Assembly (NCBI GenBank): GCA_001817055.1
Contig: MHHP01000027.1
Span: 1 to 5,964, forward strand
Direction of reading: 5' to 3'
From: Candidatus Andersenbacteria bacterium RIFCSPHIGHO2_02_FULL_45_11
Lineage (GTDB): Bacteria > Patescibacteriota > Andersenbacteria > UBA10190
DNA length: 5,964 nt
Shown here: piece after piece, positions 4,457 to 5,964 of the stretch
How positions within the stretch are numbered: the first letter of the stretch is position 1
Layout: every line of letters begins with the position of its first letter
Made by a program: the position numbers and the translations under genes
Notes under the pieces: generated by a model
Told to the model about the DNA's origin: nothing
What the model saw: the letters and a program-made list of their open reading frames with translations, nothing else
Database searches by the model: none

Positions 4457-5482
4457 ATGAGACCACGAATTGTCGTATTCATGGGAGGCAAAGAAGAGCA
4501 CGCATCATCTTCTACGCAATCAGGAACATGGGCGTGCCAATATATTCCTCGTTCGCAGTATGACGTAACGCCCGTTCACATCACGCATGACGGCAAATGG
4601 CGAGTACCACTTGGGTCACTCCCAAAAACAGGAGATATTACGCGCACTGTGAACATGCTTGCATCGGTTACACAGCCACAAGAACCTGCCCAGGCAATAC
4701 AACGCCTTCTTACACGCCCCGTAGATTCCATTATCACTCTCGTACGCGGCAAAGGTGGCGACGATGGTGCAATGCACGCCATGGGAGATATGATGGGCAT
4801 TCGCGTTGCGGGATCCGGATACCATACAAGCCAAGCTGCGTCGCATAAACACCGGTTTTCGCATGCAATACGCGATATTGTATCTACCCCCTATTCACGA
4901 CATATTTCGCACACAATTACACCAGAAGAATTAGAGAATGAACTGCGAGGAGAATTCGTGCCGCCTTTTTTTATAAAACCCGCAGCAGGGGCCGGGAGCC
5001 ACGGCATTATGCATGTGCAATCTGAAAAAGATATTGCTCAGGCACTTCGTGAGCTCATAAGAAACCCTCAAGATATTGTCATACAAGAAGCATTGCCTGG
5101 CATGGAACTTACCATTACTGTGTTTTCCGATTCAAAAAATATATTGCACACACTCCCCCCAACTATTGTTACGCCTAAAGGCGCATCGTTCTACGATTAC
5201 CATAGCAAACAACGGGATAATGGTGCTCATTTTCACTCTGTTCATGAATCCGATAAAAATATCATTGAACAAGCGCAAGAAATTGCACGGGATGTGTACA
5301 CTTCATTAGGATGCAGCGGCATTGCTACTGTAGATATGATGGCAGATGGAAATAGCTTTGATGTACTAGAACTCAACACCATTCCTACTTTTCACACCGC
5401 TTCCCCTATTCATCATCAGCTCAAAGCTGCGGGCATGCACCCAGAACAGTTAATTACGAATGGATTCGGATTGATCGACTAG
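4457..5482 (+). CDS. D-alanine-D-alanine ligase-like ATP-grasp protein, diverged active site
   Basis: This cytoplasmic enzyme has the fold and length (341 residues) of Ddl, which joins two D-alanines for peptidoglycan. The family order is kept: VVFMGGKEEH (6-15), GKGGDDG (98-104), GIRVAGSG (114-121), IKPAAGAGSHG (173-183), IQEALPGMEL (209-218), FYDYHSK (245-251), and the metal-binding block VDMMADGNSFDVLELNTIP (292-310) with D293, E305 and N307. Several positions that are nearly invariant in Ddl differ. The HG before GxGGEDG is RG (R97). The MDK motif is SHK (129-131). The substrate-binding Arg of ARVDF is Thr (T291). The Gly of NTxPG is Thr (T311). ATP and metal binding look preserved, but the D-Ala sites are altered, so the substrate may differ. 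I therefore give no symbol. ATG 4457 is supported by the extended -10 immediately upstream, and there is no Shine-Dalgarno. The 3' end overlaps the NUDIX gene by 29 bp, tail to tail. Confidence 0.88.
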   Translation: MRPRIVVFMGGKEEHASSSTQSGTWACQYIPRSQYDVTPVHITHDGKWRVPLGSLPKTGDITRTVNMLASVTQPQEPAQAIQRLLTRPVDSIITLVRGKGGDDGAMHAMGDMMGIRVAGSGYHTSQAASHKHRFSHAIRDIVSTPYSRHISHTITPEELENELRGEFVPPFFIKPAAGAGSHGIMHVQSEKDIAQALRELIRNPQDIVIQEALPGMELTITVFSDSKNILHTLPPTIVTPKGASFYDYHSKQRDNGAHFHSVHESDKNIIEQAQEIARDVYTSLGCSGIATVDMMADGNSFDVLELNTIPTFHTASPIHHQLKAAGMHPEQLITNGFGLID

Positions 5483-5964
5483 TGCGTGGATGATGCGCGG
5501 GCTTTTTTTCCGGCATTGGTTTTCCTTCTAAGATTGCTTGTGCTTTGGCAACAATGTCTTGGTCTGTATCATATTCGAGCATTGTAATAGCAACGCCTAT
5601 CGGAAACCATCCTGCTTCTACAAACCCCTCTTCCGCCTGAGGTTGCAATTGAGCATTTACTGTAACCATAAGAAAATAGTGGACGGTCTTTTTTACCAAT
5701 GCTTCTTCCGCCTGAAACACAAACTTAGTAATCCCAAGCTGCTCACGCACCGTGAGGCCCGTAACGCCCGCTTCTTCCTCGGCTTCACGCTTCGCCGCAT
5801 CAGCAATTCGTTCTTGTCGGTCCAGCTCCACATGCCCCTTTGGGAGTACCCACACCGGGCCTCTGCGATGTTCCGTCTTCAATAGCGCCACAAACCAACC
5901 GCCGCGCTCTTGCCGCACTACAACACCACCAGCAGATAACTCTCTGCGGACTTTTTTAGGCGGC
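5454..5964 (-). CDS. NUDIX hydrolase, 5' end beyond the window
   Basis: NUDIX enzymes cleave nucleoside diphosphates linked to another group, such as NTPs, dinucleoside polyphosphates or NDP-sugars. The frame is open to the right edge, and the 16 residues before GTG 5918 include the classic opening strand (RRELSAGGVVV), so GTG 5918 is internal and the gene starts outside the window. In order I see SAGGVVV, WVLPKGHVEL, the NUDIX box helix (ERIADAAKREAEEEAGV) with the metal-binding REAEEE, then EQLGITKFVFQ, VHYFLMVTV, and AGWFPIGVAITMLEYDTDQDIVAKA. The LPKGHVE form is typical of the branch containing Ap4A-type hydrolases and small house-cleaning enzymes; the substrate cannot be told. The spacing from the box Gly to the first Glu is two residues longer than the consensus GX5E. 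The C-terminus has a basic, proline-rich tail (EKKPAHHPRTSRSIRIHS) that overlaps the end of the ligase-like gene. About 169 residues are visible. Confidence 0.92.
   Translation of the reverse strand, partial: PPKKVRRELSAGGVVVRQERGGWFVALLKTEHRRGPVWVLPKGHVELDRQERIADAAKREAEEEAGVTGLTVREQLGITKFVFQAEEALVKKTVHYFLMVTVNAQLQPQAEEGFVEAGWFPIGVAITMLEYDTDQDIVAKAQAILEGKPMPEKKPAHHPRTSRSIRIHS

Noticed and set aside
4135..4563. Open frame on the plus strand across both tRNA genes.
   Set aside because: It is a chance reading through two perfect cloverleaf tRNAs, with no protein-like content.
5493..5516. Possible hairpin ATGC-CGG/CCG-GCAT with a T7 run after the ligase-like gene.
   Set aside because: The T run is in the loop and not after the stem, the stem has a bulge, and it lies within NUDIX coding sequence, so it is not a convincing terminator.

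Overview
The window most resembles a small, compact genome of a candidate-phyla (CPR/Patescibacteria, Parcubacteria-like) bacterium. This rests on family content: a MEMO-like protein next to a CapA-like protein, a diverged D-Ala-D-Ala-ligase-like enzyme, an orphan Bro-N protein and a two-helix membrane protein of a type I associate with these lineages. It also rests on tRNA genes without encoded CCA, very short spacers and an apparent lack of Shine-Dalgarno sequences. The genetic code looks standard: TAA, TAG and TGA all act as stops. The placement is inference; no marker gene is present.

Layout, left to right. At 1-944 (+) is dihydroorotase (pyrC). Its catalytic body is intact, but its N-terminal part is missing or scrambled, and it ends at a clear UUCG-loop terminator (968-1000). 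At 1000-2423 (-) there is a membrane-anchored MEMO-family domain (AmmeMemoRadiSam protein B type) followed by a CapA/PGA_cap domain. The two lie in different frames and both are truncated at their junction, so they look like one broken or mis-assembled gene. At 2464-2665 tRNA-Lys(CUU) (-) and tRNA-Ser(GCU) (+) diverge from a 44-bp spacer holding two interleaved promoters. At 2677-3300 (-) is an uncharacterised protein with two membrane helices, and at 3344-4198 (-) a Bro-N (phage antirepressor-like) protein. At 4267-4433 (+) are tRNA-Arg(GCG) and tRNA-Ser(GGA) in tandem. At 4457-5482 (+) is an ATP-grasp D-Ala-D-Ala-ligase-like protein. It overlaps tail-to-tail with a NUDIX hydrolase (-) that runs off the right edge.

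The genes do not form one pathway. PyrC belongs to pyrimidine synthesis, the ligase-like protein probably to cell-wall or peptide chemistry, and the NUDIX protein to nucleotide clean-up. The recurring regulatory theme is a -10-like hexamer 6-7 nt before the start codon in three genes, with no Shine-Dalgarno, which suggests leaderless mRNAs. The points most worth a second look are the damaged MEMO-CapA junction, the damaged pyrC 5' end, the substituted active-site residues of the ligase-like protein, the interleaved divergent tRNA promoters and the GCG anticodon of tRNA-Arg. I found no CRISPR array, insertion sequence or complete mobile element, and no gene-free stretch longer than about 100 bases apart from the damaged left edge.
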